The notes under the pieces were generated by a model. That model was not told where the DNA came from. It did no database searches and saw only the letters and a list, made by a program, of their open reading frames with translations. This document shows, piece after piece, positions 49,040-58,377 of a stretch of DNA of 64,000 bases (position 1 is the first letter of the stretch; each line of letters begins with the position of its first letter). This DNA is from Thermoguttaceae bacterium (GTDB taxonomy: Bacteria > Planctomycetota > Planctomycetia > Pirellulales > Thermoguttaceae): NCBI GenBank assembly GCA_017447865.1, contig JAFSMO010000074.1, positions 124,001 through 188,000 of the forward strand. Reading direction: 5' to 3'. A program made the translations under genes and the position numbers.

Positions 49040-52000
49040 ATGAGTCTCCCTGAATACGCATTAAAACACCAATTCGCGGTCTGGTTCGTCCTCCTCCTTT
49101 TGACGGTCGGCGGCATTTATTCCTACTTGACGCTTGGTCGGCTTGAAGACCCGGAATATACGATCAAAACGGGCGTCGTGGTGACGGTTTACCCCGGGGC
49201 GACGGCGCGCGAGGTGGAACAGAACGTCACGGACACGATCGAGACCGCCATTTACCGGCTCAAGCAGGTCGATAAAGTGCGCTCCATTTCCCGGCCCGGC
49301 TTTTCGATCATTTACGTGGATCTGAAGCCCTCGACTCCGACCGAAGACCTGGACGGCTGCTGGACGATCCTGCGTAACAAACTGAAGGAAGTGCAGACGT
49401 CCCTTCCGACCGAGGCCCTTCCGTCGATCGTGAAAGACGATTTCTCCCAGGTGTACGGCATCGTGCTGGCGCTTGAGGCCGATGACGGAATTTCCCAGGC
49501 GGAACATCTGGACGCCGCGCGAAAAATGCGGCGGGAACTCGCGCTTTTGCCGCAAGTGGGGCGCTGCGAACTGTGGGGAGTTCCGTCCGAGCACATCGAA
49601 ATCGAGCTTTCCAGGGCCAAACTCTCCGAGCTTTCGGTCCCGCCCGTGATGGTTTTCGCGGCTCTGCTGGGGCAGAACCTGAACCCCGGCGCCGGCGACA
49701 TGGAATACGAAGGCGACGTGGTGCGTCTTCGTCCGACCGGGAAATTCCAGTCCGTCGAAGAGATCGGCGACCTGATCATTCCCGCCTCGCTGAATGCTGC
49801 GGCCGCGAGTCTTCTCGCTGCGGTGGACGCTTCCGGCTCGGCGAATGGCCTGATTTCCAGTCTGGCGAACCAGGGGGCTTCCACCCTGGCCGGTGGTTCC
49901 AGCGTGAGCGGAGAAACCGGTCAGATCCATTTGCGCGACATTGCGGAGATTCGCCGCGTAAAATCGGATTCGCCGTCCCAGATTTTCCGTTTTAACGGGA
50001 AAAACGCGATCGCGGTCGCGGTCTGCCCTGCCCCGCAGGGGAACGTGATCGAAATGGGGAAGCAGGTCCGCGCACGCAGCAAGGAACTGATGGCGGATCT
50101 GCCGCTTGGCTATACGCTCGGAACCGTCGCGTTCCAGCCGGAAAACGTCATTTTCTCGGTGAACCAGTTCATGAAAAATCTTCGTGAGGCGGTGGTCATC
50201 GTTGCGATCGTCGTGATGATCGCGATGGGCTGGAAGAGCGGACTCCTGATTACGAGCTCCCTGCTGATCGTGATTTTGGCCACGATGATCACGCTTCCCA
50301 TGATGGACGTGGTACTCCAGCGTGTTTCACTGGCGTCCTTCATCATCGCGCTCGGGATCCTGGTCGATAATGCGATCGTCGTGGGCGACTTGATCATCGT
50401 CCGAATGCAGCGCGGGATGGACCGTCATCGGGCCTGCGTGGAAGGAACGATGCGCACGGCGTGGCAGCTGCTTGCCGCGACGGTGGTCGGCGGGCTGGTT
50501 TTCCTGCCGGTCGTTCTTTCTTCCGAAAACGTGGGAACGTACTGCCGCAGCCTCTTCCTGGTCGTGGGCGTTTCGCTGCTTTTGAGCTGGGTCATCGCAA
50601 TGATCCACACGCCGGTGGTTTACTGGGAATTCGTGCACATTAAACCCGTCGAGGACGGCAAAGACCCGCACGCCGGGCCGGTTTTCCGCGCGTACCGCCG
50701 GATGCTGGAGTTCACGCTTCGGCACAAAACCGTCACGCTTTTGGGGATCCTGCTGATGTGCTTCGGAGCCGCTTTCGCGTTCAAGCACGTCGATCGGACG
50801 TTCTTCCCGCGCGCCCAGCGGACCCAGTTCTGGGTCGATTACTGGCTCGACGAAGGTTCCTCGATCCACGACGTGGAAGAGGATTTGAAGTGGGCGGAAG
50901 AGTTCATCCAGAAGCAGGAAGGCGTTTCGTCGCTGGCGACGTTCATCGGTGCTGGCCCACCGCGCTTCTACCTGCCGTACGAGCCGCAGCTGATGAATTC
51001 GTCCTACGGCCACATGGTGGTGAACGTGGAAAAAGTCTCCGACCTGGATCGGCTCATGGACCCGATCGAGAAAGAACTGAAAAACCACTACCCGCAGGCG
51101 CGGATCCGCGTTCAGCGTTTCGCCCTGGGCGTTCCGACGCCGTACGAGGTGGAGATCCGTTTCCGCGGCCCGAACCCGACGGTCCTGGCGAATCTCGGCG
51201 AGCAGGCGGAGAAGATCCTGCGTGAAAGCCCGTACTCCAAGGACGTTTGCGGGAACTGGCGTCAAAAAGTCCTCACCGTCGCGCCGCAGTACTCGCAGGC
51301 CCGCGGTCAGCGCATGGGCCTGGCCCGTCTGAACCTGAACCTTTCGATGGTCTGCGCGACGAAGGGCGTGCCGGTCGGTGTTTTCTCGGAAAACGAGAAA
51401 AACATGCCGATCATCGTCCGCGGCACGGAGTCCGAGCGCAACGACCTGACCACGCTGGAAAACATTCCGGTCTGGAGCATCATGCCGGAAAGCGCGTCGC
51501 TTGGCGAGCTGAGCAGTCAGATGAAGTACGAGTGGGAAGACGCGGAGATTTACCGCTACCAGCGCGTCCCGACGGTCATCGTGAGCGCCGACGCTTATGA
51601 GGTTTCCTGGACGAAACTCCTCGAATCGGTGAAGCCGCAGATCGAGGCGATCGAGCTTCCCGACGGTTACACGATGGAATGGGGCGGCCAGAAAGAAAAG
51701 TCGAACCAGGCGTCCGCGAGTCTGGCAAAGAATTTCCCGCTCGCTGGCATCATCATGCTGACGATCCTGGTCTTCCTTTTCAACGACTGGCGCCAGCCGC
51801 TGATCATCATCCTGACGATTCCGCTCATGATGATCGGGATCGTGATCGGGATGGTCCTGTTCGGCAAGCCGTTCGGATTCATGGCGCTGCTGGGGATCAT
51901 GGGTCTGCTCGGCATGATCATCCGTAACGGGGTGGTTCTGATGGACCAGATCGACGAGGAGCTTCAGAAGGCGCACGCGGCCGGAACCTCGCGCTTCCAG

Positions 52001-52210
52001 GCGGTGGTGGCGGCCTCGGTGGAAAGAATGAGGCCCGTGACGGTGGCGGCCACGACGGTGGTGGTGGGGATGATCCCGCTGCTTTCCGACGCGCTGTTTG
52101 ACTCGATGGCGGTCGCGATGATGTTCGGGCTGATTTTCGCGACGCTGTTGACGCTGTTCGTCGTGCCGGTGCTTTATACGATTTTCTTCAGGATCTCACC
52201 GAGAGATTAA
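49040..52210 (+). CDS. RND-superfamily efflux pump permease
   Basis: 1056 residues, about 12 membrane segments and two large periplasmic loops. GRLEDPEYTIKTGVVVTVYPGA is the signature of the EDPEFTIK subgroup of hydrophobe/amphiphile exporters. The proton-relay aspartate in the fourth segment is seen in ALGILVDNAIVVGD. An Ala/Ser/Gly-rich insertion of about 40 residues (about 250-292, ASLNAAAASLLAAVDASGS) precedes GQIHLRDIA. The ATG at 49040 gives the usual N-terminus MSLPEYALKHQFAVWF. It completes a channel-adaptor-pump operon. The substrate cannot be read from the sequence. Confidence 0.93.
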   Translation: MSLPEYALKHQFAVWFVLLLLTVGGIYSYLTLGRLEDPEYTIKTGVVVTVYPGATAREVEQNVTDTIETAIYRLKQVDKVRSISRPGFSIIYVDLKPSTPTEDLDGCWTILRNKLKEVQTSLPTEALPSIVKDDFSQVYGIVLALEADDGISQAEHLDAARKMRRELALLPQVGRCELWGVPSEHIEIELSRAKLSELSVPPVMVFAALLGQNLNPGAGDMEYEGDVVRLRPTGKFQSVEEIGDLIIPASLNAAAASLLAAVDASGSANGLISSLANQGASTLAGGSSVSGETGQIHLRDIAEIRRVKSDSPSQIFRFNGKNAIAVAVCPAPQGNVIEMGKQVRARSKELMADLPLGYTLGTVAFQPENVIFSVNQFMKNLREAVVIVAIVVMIAMGWKSGLLITSSLLIVILATMITLPMMDVVLQRVSLASFIIALGILVDNAIVVGDLIIVRMQRGMDRHRACVEGTMRTAWQLLAATVVGGLVFLPVVLSSENVGTYCRSLFLVVGVSLLLSWVIAMIHTPVVYWEFVHIKPVEDGKDPHAGPVFRAYRRMLEFTLRHKTVTLLGILLMCFGAAFAFKHVDRTFFPRAQRTQFWVDYWLDEGSSIHDVEEDLKWAEEFIQKQEGVSSLATFIGAGPPRFYLPYEPQLMNSSYGHMVVNVEKVSDLDRLMDPIEKELKNHYPQARIRVQRFALGVPTPYEVEIRFRGPNPTVLANLGEQAEKILRESPYSKDVCGNWRQKVLTVAPQYSQARGQRMGLARLNLNLSMVCATKGVPVGVFSENEKNMPIIVRGTESERNDLTTLENIPVWSIMPESASLGELSSQMKYEWEDAEIYRYQRVPTVIVSADAYEVSWTKLLESVKPQIEAIELPDGYTMEWGGQKEKSNQASASLAKNFPLAGIIMLTILVFLFNDWRQPLIIILTIPLMMIGIVIGMVLFGKPFGFMALLGIMGLLGMIIRNGVVLMDQIDEELQKAHAAGTSRFQAVVAASVERMRPVTVAATTVVVGMIPLLSDALFDSMAVAMMFGLIFATLLTLFVVPVLYTIFFRISPRD

Positions 52211-52232
52211 AAAGAAAAGACTTAATCCAAAT

Positions 52233-52363
52233 ATTAAAAAGTTTTTGAAAGAGGGGGGCCCGGGGGAGGAACAATTTTCAAAATGTTCCTCCCACCGCGG
52301 CCCCTAAACTCTTTACGGGCGAGCCTTTTTTCTCCCGCAGGGTGAAAAAAGCGAGGGGGTTTA
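52233..52363 (+). repeat. Dispersed 130-bp repeat A, copy 1
   Basis: About 88 percent similar by eye to 60124-60253. It contains GGGAGGAACA/TGTTCCTCCC around an A/T loop and later TTTTTTC/GAAAAAA. Both copies begin 20-40 bp after the stop of a rightward gene and have the same orientation, so they may end or protect transcripts. Confidence 0.85.
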
Positions 52364-52555
52364 TGGAGTGCGATGATACAGTCGCGCAAGCGACATTCAT
52401 CGCTTTCCCTTGCGGCAATACCGCCTCGAAGAGGCGTTTGCCGCTGAAGTGGGCTGGACGTTTCCCACGTGAAAATTCGTTTTTGAACGCCCTGATTTTC
52501 GGTCGCTAAGTGAAAGCGGTGAATGCCGCTTGCGCGGCTGTATCACCGCACTCCA
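52364..52555. repeat. Long inverted repeat directly after repeat A
   Basis: A 44-nt arm (52364-52407, starting TGGAGTGCGATGATACAG) is repeated inverted at 52512-52555 with four transitions. The interior holds further stems, GCGGCAA...TTGCCGC around CCGCCTC/GAGGCG, and GTGGG/CCCAC. It ends five bases before the pgi stop. It has the structure of a small non-autonomous element or of a large RNA fold; no second copy is in the window. Confidence 0.75.
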
Positions 52556-52560
52556 GACCG

Positions 52561-54210
52561 TTAGCAATTCTTTCTGAACCACTCGATCAGCGCGTTCGTC
52601 GAACTGTCGTGCTTCAGCGCGACGGTTTTGTCTTCCAGCTCCGGCAGGATCCGCTTCGCCAGGACTTTGCCCAGCTCGACGCCCCACTGGTCGAAACTAT
52701 TAATGTTCCAGATGATCCCCTGCACGAAAATCTTGTGCTCGTACATCGCGATCAGGCTTCCGAGCGTCGCGGGGGTCAGTTTCTCGGCCAGGATCGTATT
52801 CGTCGGGCGGTTACCCTGGAACACTTTGTGCGGCACGAGCTCCTCTTTCACGCCCTCCGCGCGAACTTCCGCCTCGGTCTTACCAAACGCCAGCGCCTCG
52901 GTCTGCGCGAAAACGTTCGCCATCAGCTTGAGGTGATGCTCATTCGGTGTGCAGCCGATCGGGTTCTGCGACTTCGCGAACGCGATGAAGTCGGCCGGGA
53001 CCAGTTTCGTCCCCTGGTGCAGGAGCTGGTAGAATGCGTGCTGGCCGTTCGTGCCCGGCTCGCCCCAAATGACGGGGCCGGTCTGCCACTGAACACGCTG
53101 GCCGTCGAGCGTGACGGACTTTCCGTTCGACTCCATGTCGCCCTGCTGGAAGTACGCGGCAAAACGGGAGAGGTACTGGTCGTACGGCAAAATCGCATGC
53201 GACGCCGCGCCGAAGAAATTGTTGTACCAGATCCCGAGCAGCGCCAGGATCACCGGAATGTTCTTTTCAAACGGCGTGGTGCGGAAGTGCTGGTCCATCG
53301 CGTGGTAGCCGTCGAGCATCGAGAAGAAGTTTTCAGGCCCAATCGCGACCATCAGCGCCAGCCCGATCGCGCTCGGCATGCTGTAGCGGCCGCCGACCCA
53401 GTTCCAGAACTCGAACATGTTGTTCTTGTCGATCCCGAACCTGGTGACCTCTGTTTCGTTGGTCGAAAGGGCCACGAAGTGACGCGCCACCATTTCCTCA
53501 TCTTTCGCGGTGCAGCCCTTGGCCCGAAGCCCGTCGAGGAGCCACTTCCGGGCGGTCATGGCGTTGGTCATCGTTTCGAGCGTCGTGAACGTTTTGCTTG
53601 CGATGATGAAAAGCGTTTCCTCCGGATCCAGGTCGCGGGTCGCCTCGGCCAGGTGCGTGCCGTCAATATTCGAGACGAAACGGACGGTCAGGTCGCGCTT
53701 CGAGTACGGTTTCAGCGCTTCGTACGCCATCACGGGGCCCAGATCGGAGCCGCCGATCCCGATGTTCACGACGTTTTTGATCGCGCAGCCGGTGTAGCCT
53801 TTCCAGCAGCCAGAGCGGACCTCGTTCGCGAAATTGGCCATTTTCTCAAGTACGCGGTTCACGTCGTCCATCACGTTCTTTCCGTCGACGAAAATCGGCG
53901 TGTTGGAGCGGTTGCGCAGCGCGACGTGCAGGACGGCGCGGCCTTCCGTGATGTTGATCTTCTCGCCGGTGAACATTTTCTCGATGGCGGCCGGAACTCC
54001 CGCGGCCCGGGCGAGGTCGAAGAGGGCTTTCATGACGTCGCCGCTGACGCGGTTTTTCGAGTAGTCAAGATGGATCCCGCAGGCGTCGAGCGTCATTTTG
54101 TCGGCGCGGGCGGCGTCGGAGGCGAAAAGGTCGCGAAGCGTCACGTTCTGAAAATCCGCGGCAAGCTGTTTCAGCGTCTTCCACTGGGGCAAATCGGTTG
54201 GATTAGGCAT
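52561..54210 (-). CDS. pgi: Glucose-6-phosphate isomerase
   Basis: 549 residues, the long E. coli-like form. Converts glucose 6-phosphate to fructose 6-phosphate. Signature [20 protein letters not shown] near 140, [38 protein letters not shown], the catalytic glutamate in [15 protein letters not shown], and [16 protein letters not shown] are present. It stands alone on the minus strand with its own promoter. No other glycolytic gene is nearby. Confidence 0.96.
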   Translation of the reverse strand: MPNPTDLPQWKTLKQLAADFQNVTLRDLFASDAARADKMTLDACGIHLDYSKNRVSGDVMKALFDLARAAGVPAAIEKMFTGEKINITEGRAVLHVALRNRSNTPIFVDGKNVMDDVNRVLEKMANFANEVRSGCWKGYTGCAIKNVVNIGIGGSDLGPVMAYEALKPYSKRDLTVRFVSNIDGTHLAEATRDLDPEETLFIIASKTFTTLETMTNAMTARKWLLDGLRAKGCTAKDEEMVARHFVALSTNETEVTRFGIDKNNMFEFWNWVGGRYSMPSAIGLALMVAIGPENFFSMLDGYHAMDQHFRTTPFEKNIPVILALLGIWYNNFFGAASHAILPYDQYLSRFAAYFQQGDMESNGKSVTLDGQRVQWQTGPVIWGEPGTNGQHAFYQLLHQGTKLVPADFIAFAKSQNPIGCTPNEHHLKLMANVFAQTEALAFGKTEAEVRAEGVKEELVPHKVFQGNRPTNTILAEKLTPATLGSLIAMYEHKIFVQGIIWNINSFDQWGVELGKVLAKRILPELEDKTVALKHDSSTNALIEWFRKNC

Positions 54211-54262
54211 AAAAACTCCATTGATCTTAAAGGTGAAAGGATGAAAAGAAAATCACTCTACT

Positions 54263-54290
54263 ATTTTCCCGTTTTTTGAAAATATTTCAA
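54263..54290 (-). promoter_or_regulatory. Promoter of pgi
   Basis: On the minus strand TTGAAA (54285-54290) and GAAAAT (54263-54268) are 16 bp apart; CCCCCCG precedes the -35. Confidence 0.55.
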
Positions 54291-54495
54291 CGGGGGGCGG
54301 AGGGAATTTTTCCAAGAAATCCCGAAAGGGATTAATAATTGAAAATTTTCAGGAAGTAATTATTTATTTGGGGAGTCCAAATTCTTTTTGAAGGCCTTAA
54401 AAGAATAAATTAACAAGAGCGACACAAATTAGGTGATTTTATTACAAATCTTAAAAGTTTTTCAAAATATTTTCAAAAATTTTAACTCCTACCTA

Positions 54496-54524
54496 TTGAC
54501 AAATCGAAAAATATCATGCAAAAT
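54496..54524 (+). promoter_or_regulatory. Promoter of ispE-spoVG
   Basis: TTGACA (54496-54501), 17 bp spacer, CAAAAT (54519-54524). The predicted start near 54531 is only about three bases before the ATG at 54534, so the message may lack a leader. This promoter lacks the C-run and 16-bp spacer of the others. Confidence 0.55.
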
Positions 54525-54533
54525 AGTAGAACT

Positions 54534-55484
54534 ATGGACGACTGCTTTGATCTAACACTCAATATTCCTGCAAAACTGAACCTTTTTTTTGAGGTAATTC
54601 GCCGCCTTTCAACTGGTTTTCACGAGATTGAAAGCCTTGTAACTCCCATTTCGATTCACGATACACTGCGGGTCAAGCCTTCTGCAGGGCTGAACTTTTC
54701 GGTTAAAATTTCACCTGAAGAAAAATTCCAGCGTCTTTTTGCCGGTAAAACGATTCCCACGGATGATTCCAACCTGGTCATGCGGGCGGTGTACAGGCTG
54801 AAAGAGAGTTTGCCCCAGCGGCGTGATTTGCCGGGCGCGGATATAATTTTGACGAAACGCATTCCTTCCGAAGCGGGAATGGGCGGCGGTTCGTCGGATG
54901 CGGCCGGGGCGCTTTTGCTCCTGAATGAGTTTTGGAATGCGGGCCTTTCCCGGGACGCGCTGGCAAAGATCGGGGCGGAAATCGGGAGCGACGTGCCCCT
55001 TTTCCTCAAGGGCTTCCCGGTGATTTGCCGGGGCTGCGGGGAGATCCTCGAGCCGGTGGCGGGCGGAGAAACCTTCCCCACGCTGCATTTCGTGGTGGTG
55101 AAACCCCCAACGGGCTGCTCCACGCCGGCGGTTTACCGGCTTTGCGAGCCTCAGGGGCCTCAAAATTCGGGCGTCATTCAAAGGATGATTGACGCGTGGC
55201 GGGAAAACGATTTGGAAACCTTCGCCGAGGGGCTGAAAAACCGCCTCATGGCCCCCGCGCTCCAGGTGGCGCCGGACGTTCGGAAGGTTTTGGAAACATT
55301 AGGCCGCGTGCCCGTTCCGCTGGCTGGTTTTTCGATGACGGGCAGCGGCTCCGCCTGCTTTGGTTTATGCAGGACTCACGAAGAGGCGCTTAAAAACGCA
55401 GAGTTTTTGGAAAAGAATTGCGCTGGGACGGTTTTTACCGCAGAATCGGAACTTGCTCCGCTTCAGATATTGCGGACCGGATAA
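54534..55484 (+). CDS. ispE: 4-diphosphocytidyl-2-C-methyl-D-erythritol kinase
   Basis: 316 residues. GHMP kinase of the MEP isoprenoid pathway. NIPAKLNLFFEV (with the catalytic lysine K14), the phosphate loop PSEAGMGGGSSDAAGAL (residues 111-127), and GSDVPLFLKG and SMTGSGSACFGL near the C-terminus are conserved. The frame is open from ATG 54516, but that codon overlaps the -10 element, so ATG 54534 is preferred. No ribosome site precedes it. spoVG follows after 27 bp, a common pairing. Confidence 0.93.
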   Translation: MDDCFDLTLNIPAKLNLFFEVIRRLSTGFHEIESLVTPISIHDTLRVKPSAGLNFSVKISPEEKFQRLFAGKTIPTDDSNLVMRAVYRLKESLPQRRDLPGADIILTKRIPSEAGMGGGSSDAAGALLLLNEFWNAGLSRDALAKIGAEIGSDVPLFLKGFPVICRGCGEILEPVAGGETFPTLHFVVVKPPTGCSTPAVYRLCEPQGPQNSGVIQRMIDAWRENDLETFAEGLKNRLMAPALQVAPDVRKVLETLGRVPVPLAGFSMTGSGSACFGLCRTHEEALKNAEFLEKNCAGTVFTAESELAPLQILRTG

Positions 55485-55511
55485 TCAGCCAAACTCCATG
55501 GAGGACAAACC

Positions 55512-55982
55512 GTGCAAATTACGGAAGTACGCATTAAGCTGATGGAGGAGCTAGGCGAGCGGCTCAAGGCGTTCTGCTCGATCACCTTCGACGACTGCTT
55601 CGTCATTCGCGACCTCAAAATCATCGACGGAACCAGCGGCTATTTTGTCGCGATGCCCAGCCGTAAGCTGACCGCGCATTGCCCGTCGTGCCGGTACAAA
55701 AATCCCATCCGCGCAGGTTTCTGCAATCAGTGCGGGACGAAACTCCCTTCCCAGTTCCCGACCCGGGACGAAGACGGCCGGGCGAAACTCTACGCGGACA
55801 TTGCGCACCCGATCAATTCTGCTGCGCGTGAGATGATCCAGCGTGAGGTGATCGCGGCTTACGAAGAAGAAAAAATCCGTGCCCAGTCGCCGGGTTACGT
55901 CTCCCGCTACGATGATTTCGACTTGGACTACCCGGACGATGAACAGGGTGGCAAACGGTTTGGTGAAGGAATTTTTGATTAA
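55512..55982 (+). CDS. spoVG: SpoVG-family protein with a zinc ribbon
   Basis: 156 residues from a GTG start, with GGAGG nine bases upstream. The SpoVG core is split: [36 protein letters not shown] and [12 protein letters not shown] precede, and [20 protein letters not shown] follows, a four-cysteine ribbon C57-C60...C71-C74. SpoVG binds RNA or DNA in other bacteria and affects division and cell-surface genes. The ribbon could strengthen nucleic-acid binding. As I recall, this form is usual in Planctomycetes. The acidic C-terminus ([12 protein letters not shown]) is unusual. Confidence 0.92.
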   Translation: MQITEVRIKLMEELGERLKAFCSITFDDCFVIRDLKIIDGTSGYFVAMPSRKLTAHCPSCRYKNPIRAGFCNQCGTKLPSQFPTRDEDGRAKLYADIAHPINSAAREMIQREVIAAYEEEKIRAQSPGYVSRYDDFDLDYPDDEQGGKRFGEGIFD

Positions 55983-56005
55983 AACTGATTAAGATTTAAT
56001 TGTAG

Positions 56006-56055
56006 AAAAAGCCGAAACACAACTCCATGAGGCAGTTGCGTTTCGGCTTTTTTTA
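56006..56055. terminator. Bidirectional terminator between spoVG and the PEP-CTERM gene
   Basis: A stem of about 19 bp with one mismatch: AAAAAGCCGAAAC (from 56006) pairs with GTTTCGGCTTTTT (to 56052). T runs exist on both strands, so it can serve both convergent genes. Confidence 0.9.
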
Positions 56056-56060
56056 TTCAT

Positions 56061-58223
56061 TTATGGGTTCTGGTGGAGCAGACGTTTTCTGACCGCTCCG
56101 ATTCCCGCGAGGCCAATCAAAATCATGACCCACGCGGCCGGTTCCGGGACTTCCGGCGCGGTCATCACGCCCAGCGTGTAGAAGCCGGTCTGGAGGAGGC
56201 TGGCCGGGAAGGTGAACGAGATCATTTTCTCGTTAAATTTTTGCGGGTCCAAGTCACCCACACGGAAATACTGGCCGCCCTCTTCCGTTTTGGAGATCAA
56301 GTACCACTCCGAGTCGGCGTAACTCTCGAAGTCCGTGAAATTCGCTTCTTCCGCGTTGAACTCCAGCGTGATTTCCCAGTCCTGCGCGCCTTCGCTTTTG
56401 TTGGTGAAGTACCACTCTTTCGCCCATTTGTCGTAGGTACTGCCTTTGATCCCTTCGATTTCCGTCAGGATCCCGGCGGCGGTTCCGGCCGGGAGGTTGG
56501 CGACGGCGTAAATTTCCGTGCCGTCCGAGGGGGTCTGGTACGTGGTGAGGTTGAAAATGTCAAACGCGGATTCGGCGGATCTCGTTCCTGTGATTTTGCC
56601 GTAGATCCCCAGGCCACCCTCGCCGGAGCAGTCCTGGAAGTACTCTTTCCCGTCAATGGTCCGGTTGACGACGCCGATCAAGTCGTTTTTGTAAGCCGTC
56701 TCCGTGACGGGGCCGGGCAAAATGTCCAGCGTGTTGGCGATTTCAAGGCCATATTTCAGGGCGAAGCCGGTGTTCACCGCTTTCGTCTCGTAGTCGGTCA
56801 GCGCACGGTCATACACGACGACCTCGAGGATCTTCCCGTCGTAGCCACGGCTTCCCGGGTCGTAATTGCTCCACATAAAATAGGAGCCGATCCTGTTGGT
56901 GTTCAGTGCATGAGAAGAATCTCTTGCTGCTTCGGTCAGGACCAAATTGTCTTTTAGTACTCCGGTAAACTCGGATTCTTCCAGGCCATTATAGTAATAT
57001 TGGCCGTTGGGCGTGCCAGACTGCGCGTTAATGAAGTCGCTTTCATTTCCGGGCGAATCCTGCCAAAGCCCTGTGCCGCTCGACAAACGGATCCCGTAGT
57101 CATAGGACTCGCCCCAAATGCCGGTCAAACTGTGGTTAATGTCGTTCTGGGCGAGGATGAAGACCGTCTGGGCGTTCACTCTTTTATTGGCGATGAGATT
57201 ATCCCCGCCCTGCGGATGGTCATCGTCTCGCGCGGTTTTAGTGAAATCCAGGGCTTTGAACTCCTTGCCGTTGATCGTGATGGTGCTCAGCGCAGGCCGG
57301 AACTCCTCCGTGGGCTGCGTAAACTCGAATCCGTTGGAGTTGGAATCCCCCCAGGCGGAAACCTTATTGTTCGCATTGACCGTCAGCGACGAGGCTTTCT
57401 GGGCGTCCAGCGAATAGACCGATCCGACGTGGTTCATGAGCTCGGTTAACGGCAGAAACGGATTTCCGCTTGTGCGATTGCTGGAGACCTTGTTTCCGAA
57501 AAGCTCCAGCTCGCCGAGCTGTGTAGCTCCCCCACCCGAAGTCGAATTGATTTGCAGTCTGTACCATGAATAGGCGCTGGGGGCCGAGAAGTCCGAAGTG
57601 GAAATGGTTTTTCCCGAACCGAGTGAAGCGGAAACGGCGGCTTTTTGGGCGTCATTCAACAGCGTGTCGGACGTAATATTCCCATCCGCGTACGTAAACG
57701 AGGAGTACAGAACCGTTGTATTGATGGTTTCCGTAAAATCGGCTGTGCTGGTGGCGTGGTAAATGGGCGTCCAGTTCAACCCATCGTTAGAGCCATAAAT
57801 GCACCAATCCGTTGGGTTGCGGCTGGTCATTGAGTCGTTGCCGGACGAGAGCGTAAAGTGCGTCAGGACGAACGCCTCCGGGAACTGAAGCGTCACGTAG
57901 GCGGGAGTCGAAGCACTGGGGCCGAAGGAGTCGAACCACTTGTAGGTCCCTCCGCCAACCTGGTTGTTAAAGAGGTTGGCCGGACACTCGTTCGTCTGGT
58001 ATGGGCCTTTTCCGTAGGACTGAATACTCAGCCACGTCGCGTCGGTGTAATGGGTTGGCCAGTCCTCTGCGGTGGTGTACGACGAAGGCACCTGGATTTT
58101 ATTCCCCGGGTCCGTGACGTCTCCGCCCATCAGGCCGGAAAGTTGGGTCCCCGCCCACGTGCACGCCGTGAGCATGAACATCAAAAGGAGCGCAAAAACG
58201 AAACGATTGACGGAATTTTTCAT
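56061..58223 (-). CDS. Secreted F5/8-type and LamG-like protein with PEP-CTERM anchor
   Basis: 720 residues. Signal peptide MKNSVNRFVFALLLMFMLTACTWA. Residues about 30-245 look like a discoidin (F5/8 type C) domain, ending YSWYRLQINSTSGGGATQLGELELFGNK; about 265-480 like a concanavalin/LamG fold (SAWGDSNSNGFEF, KILEVVVYDRALTDYE). The C-terminus VPEPAAWVMILIGLAG plus RKR (about 692-714) is a PEP-CTERM sorting signal, processed by an exosortase in extracellular-polymer-forming bacteria. Cell-surface carbohydrate binding is likely. No exosortase gene is in the window. Confidence 0.85.
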   Translation of the reverse strand: MKNSVNRFVFALLLMFMLTACTWAGTQLSGLMGGDVTDPGNKIQVPSSYTTAEDWPTHYTDATWLSIQSYGKGPYQTNECPANLFNNQVGGGTYKWFDSFGPSASTPAYVTLQFPEAFVLTHFTLSSGNDSMTSRNPTDWCIYGSNDGLNWTPIYHATSTADFTETINTTVLYSSFTYADGNITSDTLLNDAQKAAVSASLGSGKTISTSDFSAPSAYSWYRLQINSTSGGGATQLGELELFGNKVSSNRTSGNPFLPLTELMNHVGSVYSLDAQKASSLTVNANNKVSAWGDSNSNGFEFTQPTEEFRPALSTITINGKEFKALDFTKTARDDDHPQGGDNLIANKRVNAQTVFILAQNDINHSLTGIWGESYDYGIRLSSGTGLWQDSPGNESDFINAQSGTPNGQYYYNGLEESEFTGVLKDNLVLTEAARDSSHALNTNRIGSYFMWSNYDPGSRGYDGKILEVVVYDRALTDYETKAVNTGFALKYGLEIANTLDILPGPVTETAYKNDLIGVVNRTIDGKEYFQDCSGEGGLGIYGKITGTRSAESAFDIFNLTTYQTPSDGTEIYAVANLPAGTAAGILTEIEGIKGSTYDKWAKEWYFTNKSEGAQDWEITLEFNAEEANFTDFESYADSEWYLISKTEEGGQYFRVGDLDPQKFNEKMISFTFPASLLQTGFYTLGVMTAPEVPEPAAWVMILIGLAGIGAVRKRLLHQNP

Positions 58224-58268
58224 CGATTATCTCCACAAAATTCAAGTCTTTCATTAATTCATCATTCT

Positions 58269-58296
58269 ATTATATGTCAATTTGGAAAAGATGCAA
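58269..58296 (-). promoter_or_regulatory. Promoter of the PEP-CTERM gene
   Basis: On the minus strand TTGCAT (58291-58296), 16 bp spacer, TATAAT (58269-58274); the leader is about 40 nt and contains GGAG before the ATG. Confidence 0.7.
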
Positions 58297-58342
58297 GAAA
58301 TAATCAGGAATTTTAAGAAAAAAAAGGATTTTTTTCGGGGGC

Positions 58343-58370
58343 TTGAAATTTTTCGGATTTCGGGTAAAAT
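58343..58370 (+). promoter_or_regulatory. Promoter of the FAD oxidoreductase
   Basis: TTGAAA (58343-58348), 16 bp spacer, TAAAAT (58365-58370). Start predicted near 58377, exactly where the nested palindrome begins, so the whole 270-bp palindrome would be the leader of the message. Confidence 0.6.
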
Positions 58371-58377
58371 AAGAAAA

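Larger units (their letters stand above)
54211..54533. other. Divergent A+T-rich region between pgi and ispE
   Basis: Holds the leftward pgi promoter (54263-54290) and the rightward ispE promoter (54496-54524). Between them, 54300-54490 is very A+T-rich and no further signal was recognised. Confidence 0.55.

Noticed and set aside
50327..51976. 549-codon minus-strand frame
   Set aside because: Antisense of the RND pump, whose motifs are clear.
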